Shown here: piece by piece, positions 9,087 through 17,183 of the stretch
How the letters are laid out: each line of letters begins with the position of its first letter
Numbering within the stretch: position 1 is the stretch's first letter
Source: Pseudaminobacter sp040045035
Lineage (GTDB): Bacteria > Pseudomonadota > Alphaproteobacteria > Rhizobiales > Rhizobiaceae
Reading direction: 5' to 3'
DNA: 64,000 nt
NCBI RefSeq assembly: GCF_040045035.1
Contig: NZ_JBDZDS010000005.1
Coordinates: 62,001-126,000, forward strand
Notes under the pieces: generated by a model
The model's input: the letters and a program-made list of their open reading frames with translations, nothing else
What the model was told of the DNA's origin: nothing
Databases searched by the model: none
Position numbers and translations under genes: made by a program

Positions 9087-9327
9087 CCGACAGAAAGCGG
9101 CAGCGGGCGACCCCGCCGTCGCCGCTGGCACACTGGAGGCGACGAAGATCCAGTTCGACAAGGGCACCGGGACACTCACCTTCAACCACAGCGGCGCCAC
9201 CACCTTCGCGGCGGCCCTGACCAGCGCTGGCACCGGCACCCCCGCCCTCGACCATTACGCCGGCACGACCACGCTGACCGGCGACAGCTCCGGCTTTTCC
9301 GGGACGACGACGGTATCGGGCGGCACG

Positions 9328-12300
9328 TTGCTGGTCGGCGACGCGGCCGGCAACGGCACGCTCGGCGGAACCGTCAATGTCGGCGCCGGCGGCACGCTCG
9401 GCGGCTCGGGCACGATCTTCGGCCCAACCACGATCGCCGGCACGCTGTCGGCCGGAAACAGCCCCGGCACGCTGACCTTTGCCAACGACCTGACGCTCAA
9501 TGCCGCTTCGACCTCGGTGTTCGAGCTGAACAGCCCCGGCAGCGTCGGTGGGGCCGGTGCTTCCGGCAACGACCTGGTCGTCGTCAACGGCGACCTGGCG
9601 CTTGGCGGCACGCTCGATGCGCACGTCGCGGCGGCCGGCTACTACCGGCTGTTCAACTATGGCGGCACTGTTTCGGGCACCTTCTCCGGCGGCACGGTGA
9701 CGGGCACCGGCGGCTTCGTGCCGATGGCACCGAACAATCCCGATATCCAGTACGGCATTCCCAACCAGGTGAACCTGCCGGTGCTGGCGACAGGCCAGAC
9801 CATGCAGTTCTGGGACGGAAGCGACAGCACCGGCAACGGCGTCGTTGACGGCGGCGCCGGCACGTGGAGCACGGCTGGCACCAACTGGACCGGTCAGCCT
9901 GGGCAGGCCAACATCAACGGCACCTGGGGCGGCTCGGTTGGCGTCTTCGCCGGCGCGGCGGGCGGGACCGTCACCGTCGCGGGCATCCAGAGCTTCGACA
10001 CGCTGCAATTCTCGACCAACGGCTATGTCGTGCAGGACGGCGCGCTGGCGCTCGGCGTCGCCGGCGGCGGCACGCTCAATGTCGACAACGGCATCTCGAC
10101 CACCATTGCCTCGACGATTGGCGACGGTGCCGGCGCGATTCTGCGCAAGGTCGGCAACGGCACGCTGATCCTTTCGGGAACCAACACCCATACCGGCGGC
10201 ACGAGCCTGCTGGGCGGCGTACTGTCGGTGTCGGCCGACGCCAATCTCGGCGCCGCGAGTGGCGGGTTGACCTTTGCGGGCGGCACACTGGCCACGACAG
10301 CCAGCTTTGCCAGCAGCCGGGCGATCACGCTCGATGCGGCCGGCAGGTTCGATGTGGCGTCGGGCACCAGCCTTGGCCTGTCCGGCGCGATCGGCGGCAC
10401 GGGCGCGCTGCTCAAGCAGGGCGAAGGCGCGCTGGTCCTGAGCGGCGCCAACAGCTATGGCGGCAATACAGCCGTAGCGGCCGGCACGTTGATCGGCGAC
10501 GCGGCCGCGATCCGGGGCGATCTGGGCAATGCCGGAACGGTGATCTTCGAGCAGGCCGGCAATGCCAGCTTTGACGGCGCCATAGCCGGCTATGGCGGCA
10601 CGAATGGCGCCATGACCAAGCGCGGCGTGGGCATTCTTACCTTGGCTGGCACATCGTCGCTGAACTGGACCATCGAGGCCGGCGGGCTGGTCTCGGCCAG
10701 CGACCGCTTTGGCGGCAGTGCGGCGATCGCAAGCGGCGCATCCCTCGTGTTCGACCAGACGAACGGTGGCGCCTATGCCGGCGTGCTGTCCGGCTCGGGC
10801 AGCCTCGCCAAGGCCGGGTCGGGTGCTGTGCTGCTGACGGGCGATAGTTCAGCCTTTGCCGGCTCAACCACCGTCATGGGTGGGCAACTGATCGTTGGCC
10901 AGAATGGGATTGGCGCGCTTGGCGGCTCACTCACCATCCAGTCGGGCGGCCTGCTCGGTGGCACCGGCAATCTCGGCTCGACCGGCTCGATCGTCACCAT
11001 CGAAGCGGGCGCGGTGCATGCGCCGGGCAACTCCATCGGAGTCCAGCATGTGCTTGGTGACTACGTCAGCCACGGTACGCTGCGCATCGAGGCGACACCC
11101 AGCGCGGCCGACAAGATCGTCGTTGCCGGATCGGTCGACATCACCGGTGCGGCCCTCGACCTGGTGCTGTCTCCGACGGCTGCGGCAAGCTGGAACGTCT
11201 TCAACGGCCCCTTCACCATTATCGAAAAGCAGAGCGCCGGCGCCGTGGTTGGAACATTCGTCGACCCGGTGACCCAGAACCTGCTCTTCCTGGACGCCCT
11301 GCTCGACTATGCCGGCGGCGACGGCAATGACGTGACGCTGGAACTGCAGCGCAACGATCTGGCCTTTGCCAGCGTCGGCCGGACCCGCAACCAGAGCGCC
11401 ACTGGCGGCGCCATCGATACGCTCGACAACAGCCAAGCCGTCTGGCGCTCGATCGCGCTGACCGTCGATGCGGACATCGTGCGCCAGAGTTTCGATGCGC
11501 TCTCGGGCGAAATCCACGCCTCGGCCAAGTCCGCGCTCATCGAGGACAGCCGCTTCGTGCGCAACGCCATCGACGACCGTCTGCGCGCCGCCTTCGCCGC
11601 GCCGGGTGCGTCGCAGGCGCCGGTGCTGGCCTACGGACCGGGCGACACACCCATGGTGGTCGCCGCCGACCATGCCGGCCCGGTGTTCTGGAGCTACGGC
11701 TTCGGCGCGTGGGGCTCGATCGACAGCGACGGCAATGCCGCCAGCCTCAAGCGCTCCACCGGCGGCCTGCTGATCGGTACCGATGGCCTGGTTGGCGACT
11801 GGCGGGTTGGTCTTCTGGCCGGCTACAGCCATTCCCGCTTCGACGTAGAGAACCGCTTCTCGTCCGGATCGAGCGACAATTACCATCTCGGTCTCTATGG
11901 CGGCACGCAATGGGGCAATCTGGCCTTCAGGAGCGGCCTTGCCTATACGTGGAACGATCTCTCCACCTGCCGCTCTGTCGCCATTCCCGGCATCGCCGAT
12001 GGCCTCAGCGTCGGCTACCATGCCGGCACCTTTCAGGCCTTTGGCGAACTCGGCTATGGCATCGAGGCCGGAGCAGTCCGCTTCGAGCCCTTCGCCAACC
12101 TCGTCCATGTCAGCCTGCATACCAATGGCTTTGCAGAAAATGGTGGCGCGGCGGCGCTCTCCGGCCGCAGCGCTACGACCGACGTCAGCTTCACCACGCT
12201 GGGCCTGCGCGCCGAGCACAAGCTTGGCCTCGGCACGGTTGACGCCACGGTGCGCGGCATGCTCGGCTGGCGGCATGCCTTCGGCGACACCACACCGACG

Positions 12301-12495
12301 GCCACGCAGGCGTTCTCGGCCGGTGACGCCTTCACCATCGCCGGCGTGCCGCTCGCCAGGAACAGTGCGGTGATCGAGGCCGGGCTTGACCTTGAGCTGA
12401 CGCCCGACGCGACCTTCGGCTTGTCCTATATCGGCCAGTTCGCCTCCGGCGCACGGGATCACGGTTTCAAGGCAAACCTCGCGGTGAGGTTCTGA
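9328..12495 (+). CDS. Autotransporter, C-terminal part (passenger PATR repeats and beta-barrel)
   Basis: A frame of 1055 residues from the first in-frame ATG; the same frame is open and passenger-like from about 9061. It holds passenger-associated repeats (LTGDSSGFSGTTTVSGGTLLVGD just upstream, then LVLSGANSYGGNTAVAAGTL and similar) and a C-terminal outer-membrane beta-barrel of about 280 residues from about 11,670, ending in the aromatic residue F as these barrels do. No signal peptide of its own can be seen, so without the upstream part it could not be exported. It is best read as the 3' part of the gene starting at 7677. Confidence 0.8.
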   Translation: MLVGDAAGNGTLGGTVNVGAGGTLGGSGTIFGPTTIAGTLSAGNSPGTLTFANDLTLNAASTSVFELNSPGSVGGAGASGNDLVVVNGDLALGGTLDAHVAAAGYYRLFNYGGTVSGTFSGGTVTGTGGFVPMAPNNPDIQYGIPNQVNLPVLATGQTMQFWDGSDSTGNGVVDGGAGTWSTAGTNWTGQPGQANINGTWGGSVGVFAGAAGGTVTVAGIQSFDTLQFSTNGYVVQDGALALGVAGGGTLNVDNGISTTIASTIGDGAGAILRKVGNGTLILSGTNTHTGGTSLLGGVLSVSADANLGAASGGLTFAGGTLATTASFASSRAITLDAAGRFDVASGTSLGLSGAIGGTGALLKQGEGALVLSGANSYGGNTAVAAGTLIGDAAAIRGDLGNAGTVIFEQAGNASFDGAIAGYGGTNGAMTKRGVGILTLAGTSSLNWTIEAGGLVSASDRFGGSAAIASGASLVFDQTNGGAYAGVLSGSGSLAKAGSGAVLLTGDSSAFAGSTTVMGGQLIVGQNGIGALGGSLTIQSGGLLGGTGNLGSTGSIVTIEAGAVHAPGNSIGVQHVLGDYVSHGTLRIEATPSAADKIVVAGSVDITGAALDLVLSPTAAASWNVFNGPFTIIEKQSAGAVVGTFVDPVTQNLLFLDALLDYAGGDGNDVTLELQRNDLAFASVGRTRNQSATGGAIDTLDNSQAVWRSIALTVDADIVRQSFDALSGEIHASAKSALIEDSRFVRNAIDDRLRAAFAAPGASQAPVLAYGPGDTPMVVAADHAGPVFWSYGFGAWGSIDSDGNAASLKRSTGGLLIGTDGLVGDWRVGLLAGYSHSRFDVENRFSSGSSDNYHLGLYGGTQWGNLAFRSGLAYTWNDLSTCRSVAIPGIADGLSVGYHAGTFQAFGELGYGIEAGAVRFEPFANLVHVSLHTNGFAENGGAAALSGRSATTDVSFTTLGLRAEHKLGLGTVDATVRGMLGWRHAFGDTTPTATQAFSAGDAFTIAGVPLARNSAVIEAGLDLELTPDATFGLSYIGQFASGARDHGFKANLAVRF

Positions 12496-12497
12496 GC

Positions 12498-13055
12498 ATG
12501 GGACCCTCTCACAGCATGACGCTCAACCGCGGCCTCCGTCTGGCCGCTCTGCTGATCGCAGGTGCCGCTTTCCGCACGGTCCCGGTCCTGGCGCAGGCGA
12601 CTCCCCTTCCGGGTGGCGCCTCCTCATTGCAGGAGACCTATCAGGACTGGCGTGTCGCCTGCCAGATCGTCAACGGCGCAAAGCTGTGCGCCGTCTCCCA
12701 GCAGCAGGTCCGGCCGGATGGACAACGCGTGCTCGCGGTCGAACTGCAAGCTGCTGCCGGCGACACCGCGACGGGCACACTCGTCCTGCCCTTCGGCCTG
12801 CTGCTCGATGCCGGCGTCACCTTGCAGATCGACGACAGGCAGGCTCTGGCGCCATTACGCTTCCGCACCTGCCTGCCCGCCGGTTGTGTTGTGGCGCTGA
12901 GCTTCGACAACAACGCCGTCGCCGCCCTTCGGGCCGGCGCAACGCTGAACCTCAAGGCAAGTGCAGCCGACACCAGTCAGGAGGTAACGCTGACCGTGTC
13001 GCTAACGGGTCTTGCCGCCGCGCTGGACCGAAACATCGCCCTTGAGCGCCCCTGA
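12498..13055 (+). CDS. Invasion-associated locus B (IalB) family protein
   Basis: Predicted secreted protein of 185 residues. A hydrophobic signal peptide (LAALLIAGAAF, cleavage near VLAQA) precedes an IalB-like domain: ETYQDWRVACQIVNG near the mature N-terminus, paired cysteines, and LPFGLLLDAGVTLQID with FRTCLPAGCVV. It starts 2 bp after the autotransporter stop, so it is almost certainly in the same operon. IalB proteins in Bartonella and Brucella are envelope proteins linked to host-cell interaction; here only an envelope role can be inferred. Confidence 0.85.
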   Translation: MGPSHSMTLNRGLRLAALLIAGAAFRTVPVLAQATPLPGGASSLQETYQDWRVACQIVNGAKLCAVSQQQVRPDGQRVLAVELQAAAGDTATGTLVLPFGLLLDAGVTLQIDDRQALAPLRFRTCLPAGCVVALSFDNNAVAALRAGATLNLKASAADTSQEVTLTVSLTGLAAALDRNIALERP

Positions 13056-13176
13056 CAGGGTAAGCAACTGTTCAACGCTCCCCTTGTCGCCCCGGTGCTC
13101 GCACCGCGATCGGGCAGCTCAGATCCTTCTTCTTCTTGGCAGCCGTTGCCTTGATCTGGGGAGAGGGAGCCTTTCC

Positions 13177-13279
13177 CTACAGCCCTGCCACCTTGGTCAG
13201 GTTGACGCGGAATCTGTTTCGTGCGTCGCTGGTATTTGCGGGTCATCTCGGCGTTGGCGTGGCCAAGCTGCTTCTGCAC
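13177..13279 (-). pseudogene. Tyrosine recombinase (integrase) C-terminal remnant
   Basis: On the minus strand the frame reads QKQLGHANAEMTRKYQRR, the conserved C-terminal LGHA...Y block of phage-type integrases including the catalytic tyrosine. Shifting frame just after it gives FRVNLTKVAGL and a stop, the usual integrase ending, so a 1-base shift is present. The rest of the gene is absent; a TAG lies directly upstream. This is a relic of a mobile element next to the ialB-like gene. Confidence 0.6.
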
Positions 13280-14480
13280 CTACCGCTCATCAACCTCTGT
13301 CGAGGAGACGAGCGCGGGGTCAAGTTCGTCGCAGAGCCTGATAGTCGCCACTACCTTGCTTTGAAGCCACGCATACTTGTCCGACTTGAGCCGGAGCCGT
13401 GATCGCGAGATTGGCTTCCGGGCAAGCAATCTGGTTGAAAAAAAGGTCGCTCTGAGACACTAAGCTGGTTGCGCCAAGGTCGGTTTTAGGCAAGCAATGC
13501 TGTTCAGGGATGTCGGCTCCGGGTCAATTTACGCCGTCGCACCCGAAGATTTGGATGACCGCAACGGGTCGGCACCAGAACGGCCGCTTTAGCCGTGTAG
13601 CTCCAGAAACCAGACCGTCCGCTCACTGCCCCCAAGCTGCCGGGCGGCATCGCGCCACAAATCGGACGCTTAGAGGCATTGCTTTCAATCCTAGAGCTGA
13701 CGCGCCAAGATAGCATCACGCAACCCCAACCGTGTCTACAAAACGCAGGGGCTATGCTGTCAATTGATCCAAGTACGGCTGAATCGACGATTGCTCGATC
13801 AGTCCATAGATCGGAACGCGCATGCGCTCGCTCATTCACATCTGATGGTGACTCGGGGCGAGAATGACGTCGGCAAGTCCTTGGTCGGCAGACCGGCATG
13901 ACAGGGGCCTGATCAGTGTCCACCTCCAGGGGCGCACTCCAAATAGGGGGCAAATTTGCGCGCCAGTTGACAGTTGTTGTCCTGATCGAGAATGGAGCGA
14001 AGCTTCCGCCTGGGTCCAAATTGCTCTGGGGCGCATCGTCGAAGTGGGATCTGTCAAGCCGCACCAGCGATGGCGACCTAGCTGGATTTCACATCGCCGG
14101 GCGCTCGAGCTTCTCGGGGTGCATCGTACCCATCCGGTTCTATGCCGCGCCGATGTTCACGGAGTTCCTTGACTCTCGTCTGGATGGCATTGTCCTTTGC
14201 TTGCACGAGCACTGGCAGTGTCCCTGTTTGAGACTGCAGGTTTAGAAATGCGGGAAGCAGCCCGTCTCCGCGTCGAGCTGCGATTGCGTGGAAAGAGCGA
14301 AGTAGGGAAAACATCGGTCGGCCTCCTGCACCGCGGATGGACCGGTTGGCCCATATGCACACTCAGAAGGATGACTCGCGTGCCAGTTTCTGCACTCCGG
14401 TTCTTGTCGCCAAAACAGAAGTGCCCCGCCGCTTGCGACTTCCGATTGACGGAAGACACCAGCGGCGCATGGAAATTTTC
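13280..14480. other. Intergenic stretch with no recognisable gene
   Basis: About 1.2 kb between the integrase relic and the repair block. Overlapping frames on both strands (for example 13504-14064 minus and 13916-14245 plus) show no family I recognise and have Arg/Ser/Pro-rich shadow-type composition. The short segment GGCAAGCAAT occurs twice (about 13420 and 13484). I see nothing else supportable. Confidence 0.4.
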
Positions 14481-14500
14481 GATTTGAAGAGCAAGATTCA
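14481..14500 (+). promoter_or_regulatory. Ada-box-like element, site e (orphan)
   Basis: GATTTGAAGAGCAAGA, preceded by TTC, matches the core shared with the sites upstream of ada and the two methyltransferase genes. It overlaps the stop codon of the oxygenase gene and points away from any plus-strand gene, so it may be decayed or accidental. Confidence 0.35.
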
Positions 14501-15247
14501 TTTTGCGTCGTGGAAGATGATCCCGACGGTGTGACGCATTCCTGAGCGTAGGCGGCTGACCCCGTGTCGTAGATTGACGCGGTAGGTTCCTTTCGTTCCC
14601 TGCACGGGCCGGTTGTGGACTGCGAATGCGACGGCATCGCCTTGACGCAGTGGCACGACCTCGGCACGGCTTTGCATGCGCGGACGCTGCTCCGTCAAGA
14701 CAAACTCCCCGCCTGTAAAATCCTGTCCGGGCTCGGAGAGAAGGATCGCAACCTGCAAGGGAAATGCAAGGTCGCCATAAAGGTCCTGATGGAGGCAGTT
14801 GAAGTCTCCCGGCACATACTGCAGCAACAGTGGAGTGGGCCTCGTCTGACCAGCGGCATGGCATTGCTGCAGGAATGCGGAATGTTCCGCCGGATACCGC
14901 TCGGTTATTCCCAGGCGCTCGTTCCAGTCATTCGCGACGACAGCGAGTCTGGGATATAAGGCCGTTCTTAGCCCTGCCAGAATCTCCGGCAACGGATATT
15001 TGAAATACCGATACTCCCCTTTGCCGAAGCCGTGACGCGCCATGTGAATATGGCTGCGAAAATGACCTTCGTCAGCATAAAGGGCAGAGATTTGTCTGCA
15101 TTCATCAGCAGACAGCAGCCTTTCGATGACGGCGTACCCAAACGCGCTGAGGTCGTTCGCGAGTTTCGTCCAGTCGTAGTCGTTTATCCGGCCCTCAGCC
15201 TGCCGCGACTTGAAGGATTTGAGCTCAGCGGTTCCAAGCGAGTTCAT
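14498..15247 (-). CDS. 2OG-Fe(II) oxygenase of the damaged-DNA type (PF09859-like)
   Basis: Predicted Fe(II)/2-oxoglutarate dioxygenase, 249 residues. The metal triad is visible as H153-x-D155 in CLHQDLYG and a distal His, probably H211 (AVHNRP), with basic residues in TYRVNLRHG that would bind 2-oxoglutarate. The blocks GFGKGEYRYFKYPLP and TGGEFVLTEQRPRMQSR agree with the family named as oxygenase acting on damaged DNA. Its ATG overlaps the stop of the methyltransferase gene (ATGA), so the two are translationally coupled. I infer a role in alkylation repair, perhaps AlkB-like; activity on DNA is not shown by sequence alone. Confidence 0.85.
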   Translation of the reverse strand: MNSLGTAELKSFKSRQAEGRINDYDWTKLANDLSAFGYAVIERLLSADECRQISALYADEGHFRSHIHMARHGFGKGEYRYFKYPLPEILAGLRTALYPRLAVVANDWNERLGITERYPAEHSAFLQQCHAAGQTRPTPLLLQYVPGDFNCLHQDLYGDLAFPLQVAILLSEPGQDFTGGEFVLTEQRPRMQSRAEVVPLRQGDAVAFAVHNRPVQGTKGTYRVNLRHGVSRLRSGMRHTVGIIFHDAK

Positions 15248-15816
15248 GACAGTGCTTCCTTATTGATAAGCGCGCGCTTCCGTTCAACGCCCCACCGATA
15301 GCCCGACAGCGTTCCGTCGCTCCTGAGGACGCGATGACATGGAATGCCGAGGGCAATCGCGTTCGCGGCGCACGCATTGGCAACAGCCCGAACTGCCTCA
15401 GCTTGCCCGATGCGGCGAGCGAGTGCGGCGTAGGTGATGATTGCGCCGCAAGGAATCGTACGAAGCACGTCCCACACTCTGCGCTGGAAGGCTGTCCCAT
15501 GGCGCATGTCGAACTGCAGGTCGAGCCCGGTGGACGGCTTGTCGATGAACCGAAGGACCTTTCCCAGGTCATCGCCCGTCCTGGATCTGCTGGAGACAAG
15601 CACCCGGTTCGGGAAGCGAGCGGCCAGATCGGTGGCCAGCTCATCCTCGGTGTCGCCCATAAGGATCGCACAAATCCCAACGGGGCTGCGTGCTACCAGG
15701 ACCTTTCCAAGCGTACTCTCGCCGGTGGCATAGACCACTTCGTCTCTTGCCGTCGGCGCCTGCGCCGCTGCGGCCTCGCCAGAAACCCGCCTGGCCCGTG
15801 TGTGGTGGAGGTTCAT
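15244..15816 (-). CDS. ogt: Methylated-DNA--protein-cysteine S-methyltransferase
   Basis: Suicide repair enzyme that takes O6-alkyl groups from guanine. 190 residues with the acceptor cysteine C160 in IPCHRVL, the helix-turn-helix/arginine-finger region (GTAFQRRVWDVLRTIPCGAIITY) and the C-terminal SGYRWGVERKRALI block. It is similar to the C-terminal half of Ada but has no N-terminal Ada or AraC domains. It is followed by the oxygenase gene with a 4-bp overlap. An Ada-box-like element lies 59-82 bp upstream of the ATG, pointing to induction by methylated Ada. Confidence 0.92.
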   Translation of the reverse strand: MNLHHTRARRVSGEAAAAQAPTARDEVVYATGESTLGKVLVARSPVGICAILMGDTEDELATDLAARFPNRVLVSSRSRTGDDLGKVLRFIDKPSTGLDLQFDMRHGTAFQRRVWDVLRTIPCGAIITYAALARRIGQAEAVRAVANACAANAIALGIPCHRVLRSDGTLSGYRWGVERKRALINKEALS

Positions 15817-15874
15817 GTGAAAGTCTCCGGGGTTGCGTTTCTTCCCCGAAGCTAGGGCTGCCGCGCCCCTCGCT

Positions 15875-15898
15875 CACTCCGGTCCTTGCGTTCAAATC
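15875..15898 (-). promoter_or_regulatory. Ada-box-like element, site a (upstream of ogt-oxygenase operon)
   Basis: On the minus strand it reads GATTTGAACGCAAGGA then CCGGAGTG. The gene-proximal edge is 59 bp from the ogt ATG. It is identical at 20 of 24 positions to site f and 19 of 24 to site c. The position fits an activator site just upstream of a -35 region. Confidence 0.6.
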
Positions 15899-15995
15899 GA
15901 CGAAATATCTGACCTCGACGAAAACGGGCGGCATGCAGAGTATGGGTGCGGGAGTCCGGAGAGGGAGGACTAGGCTGCCGCAACAATTTTGCCGA

Positions 15996-16247
15996 CTATG
16001 CGAGGCGCGTAATCGTGTGGCGCGCGAGAAGGAAGCATTGCCCGGAATAGAATCGAAGCTCGACATCGCCATTGTCGAGCTCTGTCCATTCGGCGTGTCC
16101 GTCGGCTACCAATTGGCAAAGGAAGGACATGACGAGCGCCTTGTCCCTGTCGGCGTAATGACGGCTGCCAATGTGGTCCTGCCTCAACGTTCGTCCGCAA
16201 CGCCGCTCGCGACGCGTTCTTTCATCCAGTCCGCTCGTCGGGAACAT
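15996..16247 (-). CDS. Small hypothetical protein
   Basis: Up to 83 residues. The C-terminal half (ALVMSFLCQLVADGHAEW, DNGDVELRFYSGQCFLL) looks like a real compact fold with alternating hydrophobic strands, unlike shadow frames. The N-terminal 30 residues are arginine-rich and may be non-coding, so the true start could be internal. It lies between the truncated methyltransferase and ogt on the same strand. I have a vague recollection of similar short rhizobial hypothetical proteins but cannot name a family. Confidence 0.45.
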   Translation of the reverse strand: MFPTSGLDERTRRERRCGRTLRQDHIGSRHYADRDKALVMSFLCQLVADGHAEWTELDNGDVELRFYSGQCFLLARHTITRLA

Positions 16248-16285
16248 TGGCCCCCTCGTCCTTGGTCGCCCGCAACCGCTCGCGG

Positions 16286-16651
16286 CTACGGGCTAACAGA
16301 GAATAAAATAGGCGCAGTCTGTGCCAAAGCGCCATAGCTGGTCGTCTCGCCAGCAGGTATTTCGCGAAGCAGCGTCCAGACCTGGCGCTGATACTCGCTG
16401 CCTCGCATATCCAGCGCCAATCCTGGGTCGATGCCTGGTTGCTCGACGACATCAGCCAGTTTCGCGATCACTGCTGCCAGAGCGTCTTGGCTTTCGACAA
16501 GCTCGGCGTCCGGGCAACCAGCGCGCAGTGCATCCAACATAGCGCCGCCGTGCTCGCCGAACTCGAAAGTCACGATGCCGTCCTTCGAAACGGCTACAAG
16601 AAAATGCCCGAGTGAACTGTCACCCCAGGCGAACTTGATTTGCTCACGCAT
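16286..16651 (-). pseudogene. Truncated methylated-DNA--cysteine methyltransferase
   Basis: 121 residues matching the N-terminal two thirds of an Ogt/Ada C-domain protein (FAWGDSSLGHFLVAVS, then GSEYQRQVWTLLREIPAGETTSYGAL). Directly after SYGAL the similarity stops and the frame ends, so the PCHR active site and C-terminal block are missing; it cannot act as a methyltransferase. An Ada-box-like element sits 63-85 bp upstream of the ATG at 16651, as in the intact paralogues. It is probably a deletion remnant of a third Ada-regulated gene. Confidence 0.75.
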
Positions 16652-16713
16652 TGGTGCCTCCTCGATACGGATGATGAGTAGGTCCAAGTTCCGCACGAGG
16701 ACGCCGGCAACAC

Positions 16714-16736
16714 GATCCGTTCCTTGCTTTCAAATC
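16714..16736 (-). promoter_or_regulatory. Ada-box-like element, site b (upstream of truncated methyltransferase)
   Basis: The minus strand reads GATTTGAAAGCAAGGA then ACGGATC. The gene-proximal edge is 63 bp from the ATG at 16651. It forms a back-to-back pair with site f, about 60 bp away on the other strand. Confidence 0.55.
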
Positions 16737-16797
16737 AAAAAAGCGCGGAAACTTTTCTCAAAGACCCGACGCGCTGGGCGTCAGCCCGCCTCTATCC

Positions 16798-16821
16798 GAT
16801 TTGAACGCAATTTTCGGAGTG
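16798..16821 (+). promoter_or_regulatory. Ada-box-like element, site f (plus strand)
   Basis: GATTTGAACGCAATTT then TCGGAGTG. It is 20 of 24 identical to site a, on the opposite strand. No real plus-strand gene follows; instead the site lies just beyond the point (about 16851) where the alkA-like sequence breaks off, suggesting that a gene it once drove was lost in the same rearrangement. Confidence 0.45.
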
Positions 16822-16850
16822 CGACTTCCTGCGCGAGATGTTGAGTTGTC

Positions 16851-17084
16851 CGGCGTTGGAAATGCGGTTGCAGGGTGCAGGGCCTTCAGTCGGGCGATGA
16901 TCGCGTCTCCAGCCTTGGCTGTGAGTTGCTGATATCCGATCGCGCGGATCAAGGCCTTGTATGGCTCTCGAGCGGCCTTTGGGTCATGTCGGCACGGTCC
17001 AACATGCGCGATGAGCTTTGCCCAATCGGCGTCCAGGTTGCGAAGGAAGGAAACGGATGTCTTGTAGCGGGCGAAGAGACTCAT
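16851..17084 (-). pseudogene. DNA-3-methyladenine glycosylase (AlkA-type) N-terminal fragment
   Basis: 78 residues match the start of the AlkA/AfAlkA-like family: DWAKLIAHVGPCRHDPKAA then EPYKALIRAIGYQQLTAKAGDAI and FPTP. Normal members have about 200 residues, with the helix-hairpin-helix and catalytic Asp further on; these are missing. The frame continues to 16758 with unrelated sequence. It lies 100 bp downstream of ada on the same strand, so an ada-alkA operon probably existed here. Now inactive. Confidence 0.7.
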
Positions 17085-17183
17085 TGATCAGGCAATCTGC
17101 GGACATGGTGGCGCCGGGTGCGGAGAGAGCTCCGCGGCGGCTATTGGCGATTTGGCTGGCGATGTTTTGGTCGCCCGCAGCGG

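Noticed and set aside
7919..9220. Second plus frame of 433 codons through the repeat region
   Set aside because: It overlaps the passenger frame; its repetitive look only mirrors the 165-bp repeat. It has no signal peptide or fold pattern.
10927..12462. Minus-strand frame of 511 codons
   Set aside because: Antisense to the autotransporter beta-barrel.
13504..14064. Minus frame of 186 codons between integrase relic and repair block
   Set aside because: Arg/Ser/Pro-rich, no family, overlapped by several other frames.
16875..17087. Plus-strand frame downstream of Ada-box site f
   Set aside because: It is antisense to the alkA fragment and shows no family; spacing alone is not enough.
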